In this document: positions 24,047-34,688 of the stretch, in pieces
Numbering within the stretch: the first letter of the stretch is position 1
Layout: each line of letters starts with the position of its first letter
DNA from: Chlorocebus sabaeus
Lineage: Eukaryota; Chordata; Mammalia; Primates; Cercopithecidae
Direction: 5' to 3'
DNA: 64,000 nt
Assembly (NCBI RefSeq): GCF_047675955.1
Contig: NC_132926.1
Location: 14,079,326 to 14,143,325 of the forward strand
The notes under the pieces: generated by a model
Told to the model about the DNA's origin: nothing
Seen by the model: the letters and a program-made list of their open reading frames with translations, nothing else
The model's database searches: none
Translations under genes and position numbers: made by a program

Positions 24047-24335
24047 GGCCAGGCGCAGTGGCTCATGCCAGTAATCCCAACACTATGGGAGGCCAAGGTG
24101 GGTGGACTGCTTTGAATTCAGGAGTTTAAGACCAGCCTGAGCAATGTGGCAAACCCTTGTCTCTACTAAAAATACAAAAATGAGCTGGGTGCAGTGGCTC
24201 ATTCCTGTGGTCCCAACTACTTGGGAGGCTGAGGCTGGAGAATCACTTGAGCCAGGAAATAGAGGCTGCAGTAAGCTAAGATCATACCACTGCACTCCAG
24301 CCTGAGAAAGAGACCTTGTCTCAGAAAAACAAATA
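24047..24335 (+). mobile_element. Alu (old S/J) in L1M
   Basis: Complete Alu with diverged right arm, flanked by AATTACCA on both sides. Confidence 0.92.
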
Positions 24336-24436
24336 GATAAATTACCATGTGATCTAGCAATTCTCCTTCTGGGTATGTACCTAACAGAATGGAAAGCAGG
24401 GGCAATGAACACTTATTTATTTATTTATTTATTTTT

Positions 24437-24733
24437 AATTTTTTTTTTTTGAGGCGGAGTCTTGCTCCGTCACCCAGGCTGGAGTGCAGTGGCGCGATCT
24501 CGGCTCACTGCAAGCTCCGCCTCCCGGGTTCACGCCATTCTCCTGCCTCAGCCTCCCAAGTAGCTGGGACTACAGGTGCCCGCCACCGCACCCAGCCAGT
24601 TTTTTTGTATTTTTATTAGAGACAGGGTTTCACCATGTTAGCCAGGATGGTCTTGATCTCCTGACCTCGTGATCCGCCCGTCTCGGCCTCCCAAAGTGCT
24701 GGGATTATAGGCATGAGTCACTGAACCCGGCCA
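24437..24733 (-). mobile_element. AluY nested in an Alu tail
   Basis: Reverse AluY (GCAAGCTCCGCCTCCCGGGT, TTAGCCAGGATGGTC) inserted into the (TTTA)n tail of the AluS at 24755-25040, so TTTA repeats flank it on both sides. Confidence 0.93.
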
Positions 24734-24754
24734 TATTTATTTATTTATTTATTT

Positions 24755-25040
24755 TTTTGGAGATGAAGTCTCACTCTGTTGCCCAGGTTGGAGTGCAGTG
24801 GTGTGATCTCAGCTCACTGCAACCTCTGTCTCCTGGATTCAAGTGATTCTCCTGCCTCAGCCTCCGAGGAGCTGGGATTACAGGCACCCGCCACCACGTC
24901 CAGCTAATTTTTGTATTTTTAGTAGAGATGGGGTTTCACCACGTTGGCCAGGCTGGTCTCGAACTCCTGACCTCAGGTGATCTGCCCACCTTGGCCTCCC
25001 AAAGTGCTGGGCTTAAAGGCATGAGCCACTGCGCCCAGCT
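24755..25040 (-). mobile_element. AluS in L1M, host of the AluY
   Basis: Reverse AluS. Target-site duplication approximates AACACTTATTT (before the TTTA run at 24409) and AACACATATTT (after 25040). Confidence 0.92.
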
Positions 25041-25139
25041 AACACATATTTCTACACGTATGTTCACAGCAGCATTGTTCACAAGAGCCAAAACGCAGAA
25101 GTAACCCAAGTGTCCACCAACAGATGAACTGATTAACAA

Positions 25140-25210
25140 AACGTCATGTATATGTGTGTATGTATGTGTATATATTGCAACACATTGTATGTATACACAT
25201 CTCACATATA
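25140..25210. repeat. TG/TA-rich microsatellite
   Basis: Imperfect TATG and TGTA repeats inside the L1M 3' UTR. Confidence 0.7.
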
Positions 25211-25318
25211 TTCATACAATGAAACATTATTCAGCTTTAAAAAGGAAAGAAATTCTGACACAGGCGACAACATAGATAAACCTTGAGAACATTATGCTAA
25301 GTGAAATAGCCAGTCATA

Positions 25319-25664
25319 GGCTGGGCACAGTAGCTCATGCCTGTAACCCCAGCACTTTGGGAGGCCAAGGCGGGCAGATCACCTGAGGTCAGAAGTTTGA
25401 GACCAACCTGGCCAACATGGTGAAACCCCATCTCTACTAAAAACATAAAAATTAGCCAGGCGTGGTAGCAAGTGCCTGTAATCCCAGCTATTTGGGAGGC
25501 TGAGGCAGGAGAATAGCTTGAACCCAGGAGGTGGAAGCTGCAGTGAGCAGCCCCCAATTTTTTATAAGATTGTATAATTTTTACCAATGTACAGCTCTGT
25601 GACTTCTCATTGAACTCCAGCCTGGGCAAGAAGAGCAAAACTCCATCCCTCCCCCCCAAAAAAA
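25319..25664 (+). mobile_element. AluS with inverted insertion replacing part of the right arm
   Basis: Target site GCCAGTCA at 25309-25316 and 25665-25672. In the right arm the expected roughly 14 bases after GCAGTGAG are replaced by a foreign stretch of about 63 bases (25548-25610). Alu sequence resumes at TGAACTCCAGCCTGGGC. The insert is an inverted copy of downstream DNA (see findings). Confidence 0.9.
25548..25610 (-). other. Inverted, discontinuous copy of downstream DNA
   Basis: The reverse complement matches, in order, 25717-25727 (GAGAAGTCACA), 25829-25846 (CACAGAGCTGTACACTGG, one mismatch) and 25975-26014 (ACAATCTTATAAA core through GGGGGCTG, one mismatch and a 2-base A-run difference). 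Confidence 0.8.
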
Positions 25665-26014
25665 GCCAGTCACAAAATGACAAATACTGTAAGATTTCAC
25701 TTATATGAGGCAGTCAGAGAAGTCACATTCATAGAGACAGAAAGTAGTTTTCAGAGTCAGTTTTGCAAGATGAAGAGCGTTCTAAAGCTGGATGGTGGTG
25801 ATGGCTGCAACATGAATGTAGTTAACACCACAGAGCTGTACACTGGAAATGGTTAAAATGGTAAACCATTTTATGTTACATATATTTTGCCACAATTAAA
25901 AATACATTTTTAAAAAGTAAACTAAGAAAAGGTATCTGTGTAATAGATCTCAGAACCCTTATTATTGTAATTAAGGTACAAATTATACAATCTTATAAAA
26001 AAAATTGGGGGCTG

Positions 26015-27014
26015 ATGACATTTCTGAACTTCTGGAACCGAGAGAACATTTGGAAACAAAGTAAGTGCTGTGGACTTTCCATGATCCACACGCCAAGCCA
26101 AAGAGGTGATTAGCAGGCTTAAACTACTGATTTCCAATCAGAAAGTTAAAAAAAAAAAATCATACTTTGTCAAAGAGAACAGCAACAAACGGCCAATAAA
26201 CCCAGGAGTTACACAATAGAAGCTGAACTGTGCAGCACACCGAGACCCTCTGGTCTCTCCAGCACCGCATTCTTGACTGCGAACGTGTTCTCAGAAAGCC
26301 AGGATTTTCATGACGTCACCTGGCTATTGCATTGCACTGATAACACATCATTCAACACTGCATGACCCCTCACAAAGGCAGGCAGTGCCTCTGAATGAAC
26401 ATGAGGACATCTGGAAGGACATATTCTAGGAGTCATTAGCAATTAGATCTAAAGTGTCCCAGTCCACTTGCCTCTCCTTCCCACGTAATCCAGCCTTTTA
26501 ATCTCTCCAGTAAGCTAGGATCCTGGGAATACTGAGGAGCAGGACTTCTTTCTCTCTGAAAAGGCCTCTGTGCTCACATTTCTAAATAGCTATAGATCCT
26601 AAGAGGGCAGAAGGCAATGGGGGAAATAGGACAGGATGCCTTGGTGGGGGAAGTCCCGGGCTCAGTGCCTGGGAAATGACAAGAAGCATGGGCCTGGAGA
26701 GTCATCGCAGCCCTGTCTACTCTGCACCCCACTACCATCCAGCCAACCCCTGGGCCACACCTCCTGTCCTCACTGTCCAACAGAGCAGGATCTGTGGGAT
26801 CCGGCTGCGGGCTCCAGGAAGGAGGCAGCAACTTCCTCCAGTGCCTGAATTCCAAGCACTGCACCCTGGAGAGTGCGAGAGCTTAACTAATTCTCAAATG
26901 AGGACACACAGACAAACACTCTGAGAAATGGCAGAGAACTCAAGGAGGGTGAGTGATGTTGCATCAACACGCGCCAAATACCTTGAGACAACGCAGCACT
27001 GGCAGGCACTCGGC
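26015..27014. other. Unique intronic sequence
   Basis: Contains the CRE motif at 26311-26318. Otherwise nothing recognised. Confidence 0.4.
26311..26318. promoter_or_regulatory. Perfect CRE palindrome
   Basis: TGACGTCA, the full CREB/ATF element, in an otherwise CpG-poor unique part of the intron. Confidence 0.4.
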
Positions 27015-27190
27015 TGCAGAGTCAGAGAGCCCAGACTGAAACCCCAACCCTCTTGCCAACTTGCTGTGTGACCTTGGTAAGTTCCCTAACCTCTCTGGGC
27101 CACAGCTGCCTCATCTGGAAGGTGAGGACAAGGGAAAATGTAAATGTCTATAAAATCCCTCAGTTCATGGTACCTGTCACTACTGCCAGG
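27015..27190 (+). mobile_element. MIR SINE
   Basis: TTGCTGTGTGACCTTGGTAA, CCTAACCTCTCTGGGCCACA and TGCCTCATCTGGAAGGTGAG in order. Confidence 0.85.
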
Positions 27191-28539
27191 TGAGCTTTCC
27201 ACAGCATCTAACAAGATTTTTGAATTGTATTGTCACTTTACTCTTTTTTGAATATGAAATCTTGACCAAATGATAACAATGTACTATTTTCCTCCTGGAG
27301 GCAAATCAAGTGTAATTTGGTGAGAAGGGAAGAGAAAGGAAGTGGATTCAGAAATAACATTCCCATAAATAAAAAAGCACAAAAGAAACTCAGTAATTGA
27401 CAAAATCTTGTAATACCTGACTCCCCCATGGAATCCCAGCAAATGTCAGAAGGATTCGGATACAGCCCATGTTGAACTAAAGCTGAGTCTCCCCTTGCAC
27501 CAATTCAATTCCAGAAGCGTTTGCTAGGGCCTGCTGTGTACTTAGCCCTCAGCTGCTCGGCGCTGCTGCCTACAACCCAGCCAGTCCTTTCTTTCTCTTC
27601 AAGGAACCAAGGGGTTCTGCACCTACGGCAGACGTAGAGGGCAGGCTGCCCTCACCCAGACCTCCTGGGCTGAGTCCCCTGAGGTCACAGCAGTCTGGGC
27701 TGACCCTAGAGTCTCACTAGGTCAGGCCTCTCCTTTCCAAAGCCACCCTGCCCTGAGTCAGCCCCTCAAAAACACCCCCAGCCCTCACATACATGCAGAT
27801 AAGCGAGCCAGCTTCCAGGAGGCAGCCTGGACTGGTAAAGCAGGTTTCTGGTGCTCAGCTTGTTCAGAATAAGGAAATGCATTTTGTTTTTCAGAGCCAG
27901 GTGATAGGCAACGTCCTTTCGATCCCAGGCACCTGCTCTCCCTTCACTGACGCGATGAAGACAGCCTGTCTGGGCTTTCCGGTATCTTTGTTTGATTTCT
28001 GTTGGGTCAACAGTTACCGGTTTGGCAAATAGCAATTGCGAGCCTCACACAGAAAATCGTGGTCGCAAATTCTGAGAAACGCTGAGGGGGAAGGACTCTT
28101 GGGAGTTTCATGGTCCAATAGTTCTATTCTTCAGCTTCTCCTGCCTGAAAAGAGGGGGAGGCCTGAGCATTCTAGCTGCCCTGGGTTTGGGGTCAGCCCT
28201 GGGGCTGGAAAACTGTTCTTTCTTCTGTTTTTCTATAGCAGGAAGAATGTCAAGCTATGGAGTCTCCTTGAAATACAGACAGGGATCTGAGCTTCCACCA
28301 AGGACACCACAGTCCCAAACAGGTGGGCTGTGCCTCCTGCCAGCCAGAGCCTTGGCCTCTTCTTGGGTCTGATGCTCGCCCTCTGGCCCCAGACTTGACC
28401 TAGGAGTTCAGACTCACCAGGAGAGGAGTAAGAAGGTGAAAGCTTCTTAACGGGAAGCAACCATTCGTCATCCCTATTCTGTGGCCTTTCAGTTGCCACT
28501 CAGCGCTCTTCACTTGCACTGATTCCTTTCTTAGTACCA
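27191..28539. other. Unique intronic sequence
   Basis: About 1.3 kb with no repeat or gene recognised. Confidence 0.45.
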
Positions 28540-28810
28540 ATTATAGGCAAAACTTTGTGCTGGGCCTGGGGAGACTGGGCAGGATGCTTCCCCATTCAGG
28601 GGAGCAGTCAGGCAGAAAGAAACTACTACTTTGTGGTAGATTCGTGTTAGGAGAAACACATATACAAGCCCCTATACAAGGTGGGACAAAGATGGCAAGG
28701 AAGGCTCCCAGGGAGAAGTGGCCCTTTAGCTGAAGTTCGCCAGGTGAGGCAGCACAGGGAGGTAGTATCAGAGCACAGGGGGCACACAGGGTTGACACAA
28801 AGGAAAGATT
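28540..28810 (-). mobile_element. L2 LINE 3' region
   Basis: TGTGCTGGGCCTGGGGAGAC, ATACAAGGTGGGACAAAG, AGGAAGGCTCCCAGGGAG in the reverse L2 order. Confidence 0.6.
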
Positions 28811-28837
28811 AAGCGAGGGGACAAAGAGAGGGAGAGG

Positions 28838-29022
28838 TTTTCAAGATTAAGGTGTATTAGAATCATCTGGGTAGCATATTAAAAATGCAGTTCCCGGAAG
28901 CCCCACTGAGATTCTGATTCAGTAGGCTTAAGGTGGGGCCCAGGAATCTGCATTTTACAAGCTCCTCTGGGGAGTCTAAAGCAGGAAATCTGTGGACCAC
29001 ACTCTGAGAAATCCTGCTTTGA
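28838..29022 (+). mobile_element. MER5A hAT transposon
   Basis: GTATTAGAATCATCTGGGT, GATTCTGATTCAGTAGGCTT, GGTGGGGCCCAGGAATCTGC, GGACCACACTCTGAGAAATC: about full-length. Followed by an A19 run at 29031-29049. Confidence 0.85.
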
Positions 29023-29049
29023 AGGAATGGAAAAAAAAAAAAAAAAAAA

Positions 29050-29634
29050 GCTATTTGTGGCTTTGATGGAATATTGGTTTATTTTCCTGGAATGTTCCCA
29101 AAGGGACTTTGGACAGCTCACTAATGACTCGTTCTTCAGTCATGCTACACACACATACATGCCAACGTCAAACGAACTGGAAATGAATCTGGGGGTGTCA
29201 GCAGCCTCCCTCACACTGATGGACTGAGTGTCTTCTGAGACAGGCGGGGGAGTGTTATCTCAGGAATGTGTTGGGGCAAGGTCCGTGCTTCCAATAAAAT
29301 GCTGTGCACAGGTGAGCCAGGGCCTGGCGAGGGCAGTGTCCTAATCCCTGATGGGAAAGCCTTCTGGAATCTGGCCACACCTCCTTGCCACCCTCATGCC
29401 AGGAAGGTTAGGCGCTTCCCTGGCCTCTCAGACTCTCTGTAGCCTGTGGCTGGCTCCCGCTCCCCACCGGTACCCAGTCCCACACCCGGAGCCCACCTCT
29501 GGCTTCCCAGGACTGCTCCAGGCTCAGGTTTCCCCTGGCTGGGGCCAGGGTTTATGTTCAGGGGCCCCGACTCACCCAACCAAAGCCTTGGCCCAAAGCA
29601 TCATTGTGCTAGTCCCCTCACAGCAATATTTCTT
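29050..29634. other. Unique intronic sequence
   Basis: Nothing recognised. Confidence 0.4.
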
Positions 29635-29938
29635 TTCTTTTTTTTTTTTTTTTTTTTGAGATGGAGTTTCACTCTTGTTGCCCGGGCTTGAGTCCAATGG
29701 CGATCTCGGCTCACCACAACCTCTGCCTCCTGGGTTCAAGTGATTCTCCTGCCTCAGCCTCCTGAGTAGCTGGGATTACAGGCATGCACCACCACACCTG
29801 GCTAATTTTGTGTTTTTAGTAGAGACGAGGTTTCTCCATGTTGGTCAGGCTGGTCTCGAACACCCAACCTCAGGTGATCCACCCGCCTCAGTGTCCCAAA
29901 ATGCTGGGATCACAGGCTTGAGCCACCACGCCTGGCCT
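29635..29938 (-). mobile_element. AluS
   Basis: Complete reverse Alu; CAATATTTCT recurs on both sides. Confidence 0.95.
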
Positions 29939-29949
29939 CCCACATCAAT

Positions 29950-30536
29950 ATTTCTCCCAGGCAGCTTGTGACTTACTTTGCCAGCTCAACTCCCTGCCTG
30001 GGAAACTTATTGTAGACTCCAGTTCCTCCTTGTCTTGTTCTTGCCTCTGTTCTCTGACGACTGGAATCCTGCCTCTGTGCTCGCCACCAGTGTCTGCCAA
30101 GCCACTCCTCATTGCTTATTAGAACCAACAGGCACTACCCTGCCATGAGTGCTCCCACCTGTGACTGGCCCTCAGCCCCTGTCCCATGTTCTGCAGCCCT
30201 GGTGACCTCCTGCATAGCCTGAGACTGCTCTGATCTTTGGCACCTGACCTTCTTGGTAGATGCACTGAGACCTCAGGACCTTGCATTTTCTCTGCAGGTG
30301 TGAACCCCTATCAACTGAGCTCCAACGCCCCACCCGGCTTCAATCTCTTATTTCACATGAGGCTCTGGGAATGAGCTGTGAAGCTCCTTTCTCTAGATAG
30401 TATTTATAGCTGGTTGTAAAAGTCCACTGTTTATTGATACCACAAGTATGTAGTGTGCCCTAGATCTGAACTAGAAAGAGGCACAGGCAGCCACAAAAGC
30501 AAAAAAGAAAAACAACAGAAGTAGTATTGAACGGTC
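29950..30536. other. Unique intronic sequence
   Basis: Nothing recognised. Confidence 0.4.
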
Positions 30537-31010
30537 AGTGCTACTCAGTGTTAACATGCGGAAGTACCTCTGGGGATCTGGTTAAAATTCACATTCTGAT
30601 TCAGGGGATCTGGGGTGCAGCCAGGGATTGTGCATTTCTTTTTTTTTTTTTCTTTTTTGAGACAGTCTCGCTCTGTCATCCAGGCTGGAGTGCAGTGGTG
30701 CAATCTCGGCTCACTGCAATCTCCACCTCCTGGGTTCAAGCAATTATCCTGTCTCAGTCTCCTGAGTAGCTGGGATAACAGATGCCCGCCACCATGCCTG
30801 GCTGTTTTGTATTTTCAGTAGAGACGAGGTTTTGCCATGTTGGCCAGGCTGGTCTCAAACTCCTGAACTCAGGTGACCCACCCATCTCGGCCTCCCAAAG
30901 TTCTGGGATTACAGGCATGAGCACTGTGCCTGGCTGGGATTCTGCATTTCTGATAAACTCCCAGGCAATGCTGACGTGCTGGTTCATGGCCCACACTTTG
31001 AGTAGCAAGA
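30537..31010 (+). mobile_element. MER5A split by an Alu
   Basis: MER5A halves at 30537-30639 (GGGATCTGGTTAAAATTCAC, CTGATTCAGG) and 30936-31010 (CTCCCAGGCAATGCTGACG, CCCACACTTTGAGTAGCAAG). Confidence 0.82.
30640..30935 (-). mobile_element. AluS in MER5A
   Basis: Complete. Target-site duplication GGGATTGTGCATTTCT at 30624-30639 and GGGATTCTGCATTTCT at 30936-30951. Confidence 0.96.
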
Positions 31011-31138
31011 GGGTAGGAATCACACAGACAAACAGGAGTTTGCCACAGGGGTTTGAGGCAGAAACCACCAGGCCCTGTGAACTGCCATGAGCATTCAGAG
31101 CAATTTACTTTTGAAGTTCTGAGAAACAATGTCCTTAG

Positions 31139-31413
31139 ACTGGGCACAGTGGCTCATGCCTGTAATCCTTGCACTTTGTGAGGCCAAGGCGGGTGGATCA
31201 CTTGAGGTCAGGACTTTGAGACCAGCTTGGTCAACACGATGAAACCCTGTCTCCACTAAAAATACAAATTTAGGCAGGCGTGGTGGCATACGCCTGTAGT
31301 CCCAGCTACCCGAGAGGCTGAGACAGGAGAATTGCTTGAGTCTGGGAGACGGAGGTTGCAGAGATCATGCCACTGCAATCCGCCTGGGCAACAGAGCAAG
31401 ACTCTCAAAAAAA
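31139..31413 (+). mobile_element. AluS
   Basis: Nearly complete, with a deletion in the right arm. AATGTCCTTAG and AATGTCGTTAG flank it. Confidence 0.94.
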
Positions 31414-31654
31414 AAGAATGTCGTTAGGATGCCAATCACCCATGACCTACCCTGAGTGGGCAGCTGCTGCGGTTGGCACCACATGACCCCTGATGTCTCC
31501 CGTACCAAGTGAGTCCAGCTCAAGGCTGGCTCTGTGATACTTTCAAATCAGCATCTCTCATGAGTTGTAGTGGCTGAGCTGATGGGTTAGGAGGCACAGG
31601 CTGGGGCTATGAAGTCCACTGCGGTCACCTGCAAACTAATGCTGTGATACTGTA

Positions 31655-31764
31655 ATAACTGTTGACATTTTAAAGTATTTACGATGAGCCTTGCTTCTTG
31701 GCTAAGTGCCTTAAATAAGATAATCCATGCTTAATTCTCACAACAACCTTTCTAAGTAGATGGC
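31655..31764 (-). mobile_element. MIR fragment
   Basis: TTGGCTAAGTGCCTTAAATA and CTTAATTCTCACAACAACCT: reverse MIR 3' half, abutting a forward MIR. Confidence 0.7.
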
Positions 31765-32003
31765 AGTTTAAGAGCACAAGCTCTGGAGCCAGACAACTTG
31801 AGCTTGAATCCTGGCTTTGCCACTTTCTAGCTGTGCGTCCTTGGGCACACTACTTAGTCTCCCCTATACCTCCATCTCGTCATCTCTAAATGATGATAGT
31901 ATTAGTACCTTTCTCAGAAGGTTGGTGTGATGGTTAGTTGAGCTAATAAATATAAAACTTAGAGCAGTGCTTGGCACTCAATAAAATCTTGGTTATTATT
32001 GCT
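31765..32003 (+). mobile_element. MIR SINE
   Basis: Nearly full length: AAGAGCACAAGCTCTGGAGC, TTTGCCACTTTCTAGCTGTG, GAGCAGTGCTTGGCACTCAA. Confidence 0.9.
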
Positions 32004-32195
32004 TTTTTTTTTTTTTTTTTTTTTTTGAGATAGTCTCATTCTGTCACCCAGGCTGGAGTGCAGTAGCACAATCTCGATCACTGCAACATCTGCCTCCCAG
32101 ATTCAAGTGATTCTCCTGCCTCAGTCTTCTGAGTACTTGGGATTACAGGCATATACCACCATGCCTGGCTAATTTTTGTATTTTTGTATTTTTTT
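32004..32195 (-). mobile_element. Partial Alu
   Basis: Reverse Alu right arm and linker only, ending TATTTTTGTATTTTT where the next Alu begins. The left arm is missing. Confidence 0.9.
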
Positions 32196-32487
32196 TTTTT
32201 AGACTGAGTCTCGCTCTGTCACCCAGGCTGGAATGCAGTGGCGTGATCTCGGTTCACTGCAACCTCTGCTTCCTGGGTTCAAGTGATTCTCCTGCCTCAG
32301 CCTCCTGAGTAGCTAGAACTACAGACACCTGCCACCACACCCAGCTAATTTTTTATATATCATTTTTAGTAGAGATGGGGTTTTGTATGTTGGCCAGGCT
32401 GGTCTTGAACTCCTGACCTCAGGTGATCCACCTGCCTTGGCCTCCCAAAGTGCTGGGATTACAGGCATGAGCCACGGTGCCTGGTCT
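32196..32487 (-). mobile_element. AluS in tandem with the partial Alu
   Basis: Complete reverse Alu starting with a T-run and AGACTGAGTCTCGCTCTGTC. Confidence 0.94.
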
Positions 32488-32590
32488 ATTATCACTCTTA
32501 GCCTTATTTTTACAAAGCAAGGGAACAGGCTCAAAGTGATTAAGCAGCTTGCCAGGGTCACACAGTTAGTAAGAGGCAGAACTGACTGAT
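32488..32590 (-). mobile_element. MIR fragment
   Basis: TTACAAAGCAAGGGAACAGG, TTGCCAGGGTCACACAGTTA: reverse MIR core. Confidence 0.75.
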
Positions 32591-33099
32591 AAATGAGGGT
32601 TTTAGGAGGCAGAGGAAACCATGACATGGGTGGGCAGATATAGAGGGAGGTGTGGGGAGATGCTGCTGCCTGGGTTCCTCATGCCTCCCTGTTGCAACCT
32701 CCAACTGCCCAGCAGCAGGGGCCACTATTCCTTGCCTCGGATTCCTTTCCATTTGGTCTAGGAAATAATTCCTTAGAGGGATTTTGAAAAACCAAAGAGC
32801 TTCTTTCTAGAGCCATCTTGTATGGGCCTCTGTAGCCTTTGACCAGAAAGGGCCTGACGTGAAGCAGACCCCTTCCTGCTGGAAGTAGGGAGGGAGGCGG
32901 ATGACGGATATCTCTTGGAGCAGGAGGCACTAGGTGCTGCCTGGGAGGGGAGGGGAGCCATCAAGGCATACAGGTAGGGCTGGGGAGCTGCAGTCCAGCA
33001 GTAAAAATGGCAAAGTGCAGGGCATGCTTGGGAACTGACACCAACCCAAGGGGGCTAGAAGCCAAGGACCAATGAAGAGAACTCAGCAACCATGGCTAC
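32591..33099. other. Unique intronic sequence with one dispersed repeat unit
   Basis: Contains the segment 32750-32796, which recurs at 36544-36590. Nothing else recognised. Confidence 0.4.
32750..32796 (+). repeat. 47-bp dispersed repeat, copy 1
   Basis: Shares GGAAATAATTCCTT and GAGGGATTTTGAAAAACC with 36544-36590: 36 bases with one mismatch, about four mismatches over 47. Family unknown. Confidence 0.75.
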
Positions 33100-33205
33100 C
33101 AATTATTGGCACCTGCAAGGGTGATGGGCACTCTGCAAAGTGCTTACTTTATTTATTCAGTTTAATCCTCATAAAAACTGCATGAAGTAGTGTGGTTATG
33201 TAAGA
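33100..33205 (-). mobile_element. MIR fragment
   Basis: GGGCACTCTGCAAAGTGCTT, TTTAATCCTCATAAAAACTG: reverse MIR 3' half. Confidence 0.75.
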
Positions 33206-33283
33206 GAACAACCTTATTTCTTAGGAAATTCACACTAATGTATTCAGCAGTAAAAAAAAACAACAACAGTATCTTCAAGTTAT

Positions 33284-33606
33284 GTTTTTGTTTGTTTGTT
33301 TTTGTTTTTGTTTTTTTTTAAGACAGGGTCTCCCTCTGTCTCCCAGGCTGGAGTGCAGTTGCACAATCACGGCTCACTGCAGCCTTGACCCCCTGGGTCC
33401 AAGTGATCCTTCCACCTCAGCATTCCACAAGATGATGGAACCACAGGCATGCACTACTATGCCTGGCTAATTCTTTTATTTTTTGTACAGACGGAGGTCT
33501 CCCTATGTTGCCCAGGCTGGTCTTGAACCCCTAGGCTCAAGTTATCCTCCCACCTTGGCCTCCCAAAGTGCTGGATTTACAGGCATGAGCCACTCTGTGC
33601 CCAGCC
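33284..33606 (-). mobile_element. AluJ with (GTTT)n tail
   Basis: Old reverse Alu (CACGGCTCACTGCAGCCTTG, GTCTCCCTATGTTGCCCAGG). The tail at 33284-33318 has become GTTT repeats. Confidence 0.93.
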
Positions 33607-33639
33607 TCCAACTTACTCTTAAACGGTGTTTGTTTATAC

Positions 33640-33800
33640 ATAAATATTATATATATATCTGTAAATGATATACATTACATGTGTGTGTGTATATATATAT
33701 TTGGATACATTATATATACTCAGAGATACAGAAATGGTGTGTGTGTGTGTACATATATATATATAAACACAATTTAAATTGTTTATACATATAAATATAT
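33640..33800. repeat. AT/GT microsatellite
   Basis: Alternating TATATA and TGTGTG runs, for example around 33650, 33680-33700 and 33738-33766. Confidence 0.85.
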
Positions 33801-33984
33801 GTAATATATTCAGAAAGAATAAGAGAATATAAGGTAAATGGTCAACACACACACAAAACTGATAAATCTGGGTAAAGGGCATATGGAAATTTCTTGTACT
33901 ATTTTTGAAATTTTCCTATATGTTTGAAATATTAAAATTAAAGAGACACAAAAATATTACCTGGGAAAGGTCTTCTTAAGACAC

Positions 33985-34095
33985 TTAAAAACAGGATGAG
34001 GTAAACACTATCATTCTCATTCTTACAGATGAGGAAAGTGAGGCAAAATATGGGGTGCTTAGAAGATGAGGGTGAGACCAGCTTCCAGAAGGTCA
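33985..34095 (-). mobile_element. MIR fragment
   Basis: TTCTTACAGATGAGGAAAGT and GAGGCAAAATATGGGGTGC. Confidence 0.7.
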
Positions 34096-34172
34096 GCAGT
34101 GTGTCCCCCAGCACCCCAAGGGGATAGGGAAGCGGGAGGGCTGGTCCGCGCTGGGTTGTGTTATACTGAGCT

Positions 34173-34380
34173 GGTACCTTCTCATGGTAATGGCAGAAAA
34201 GGCAAGAGGCAAAGTTGTTTGAGACCAGAACGGGATTCAGTTTTCGATTTGTTGTAGTTTGTCGTGCTTGTCTAGACACAGAAATGATGTCCAGTGGGTA
34301 CCCAGAAACAGACACCTGTGGCTTCACGGTTGAGGGCTTGGGGACACAGGACACCCCTAGGGAAAAGCAAAGAGGGAGAG
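34173..34380 (+). repeat. Local duplication, copy 1
   Basis: Direct-repeat partner of 34689-34901. Shared landmarks in order: GGTACCTTCT, GAGGCAAAGTTGTTTGAGA, TCTAGACACAGAAATG, GGGGACACAGGACA, CTAGGGAAAAGCAAAGAGGG. No known repeat family recognised. Confidence 0.85.
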
Positions 34381-34459
34381 GTGTCTATTTTCTACTAAGA
34401 CAGAGTGAGAGGTCTCTGTTTTCTAAGACAGAGGGAGAGCGGTCTATTTTCCACTAAGC
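34371..34459 (+). repeat. Three-unit minisatellite, about 30 bp
   Basis: Units 34371-34401, 34402-34429 and 34430-34459 all begin AGAG(G/T)GAGAG and end CTAAGAC or CTAAGC. It begins at the end of duplication copy 1. Confidence 0.8.
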
Positions 34460-34688
34460 TTCTATAGGAGTAAACAGAAAAAGAATGAGGTGTCAGAGCT
34501 TGCAAAATAAAAGGTGGCAGAACTTGGCAGCTAGATGAAGGAAGATGGAATGGAGATGGATGTTTCTGGAAACAGGGGTTGCCTGTGGAGAGGGTGCTGG
34601 GTAGGTAGGGACCAGGTGGGAGGAAGACCTACATTCCACTATGTACCCTTTGGACCTTAACCTATGCCTATGTTGTAATCATTACAGA
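34460..34688. other. Unique spacer between duplication copies
   Basis: Nothing recognised. Confidence 0.4.

Larger units (their letters stand above)
23818..25920 (+). mobile_element. L1M 3' end split by four Alus
   Basis: Five collinear pieces (23818-24046, 24336-24425, 25041-25318, 25665-25920 and the target remnants between) give the end of ORF2 and the 3' UTR of one old L1: ACCACAATGAAATACCACTT, GATGATGTGGAGAAATTGG, TGTGATCTAGCAATTCTCC, TTCACAGCAGCATTGTTCAC, ATGCTAAGTGAAATAGCCAG, TTTATGTTACATATATTTTG. Frames are broken. Confidence 0.88.

Noticed and set aside
26281..26290. GAACGTGTTC as a glucocorticoid-type element
   Set aside because: The half-sites are 2 bases apart instead of 3.
31765..32003. 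tRNA-like sequence with B-box resemblance
   Set aside because: It is the tRNA-derived head of a MIR SINE, not a functional tRNA gene.
34380..34460. Regularly spaced repeats resembling a tiny CRISPR array
   Set aside because: The units are directly tandem with no spacers, and the genome is mammalian.
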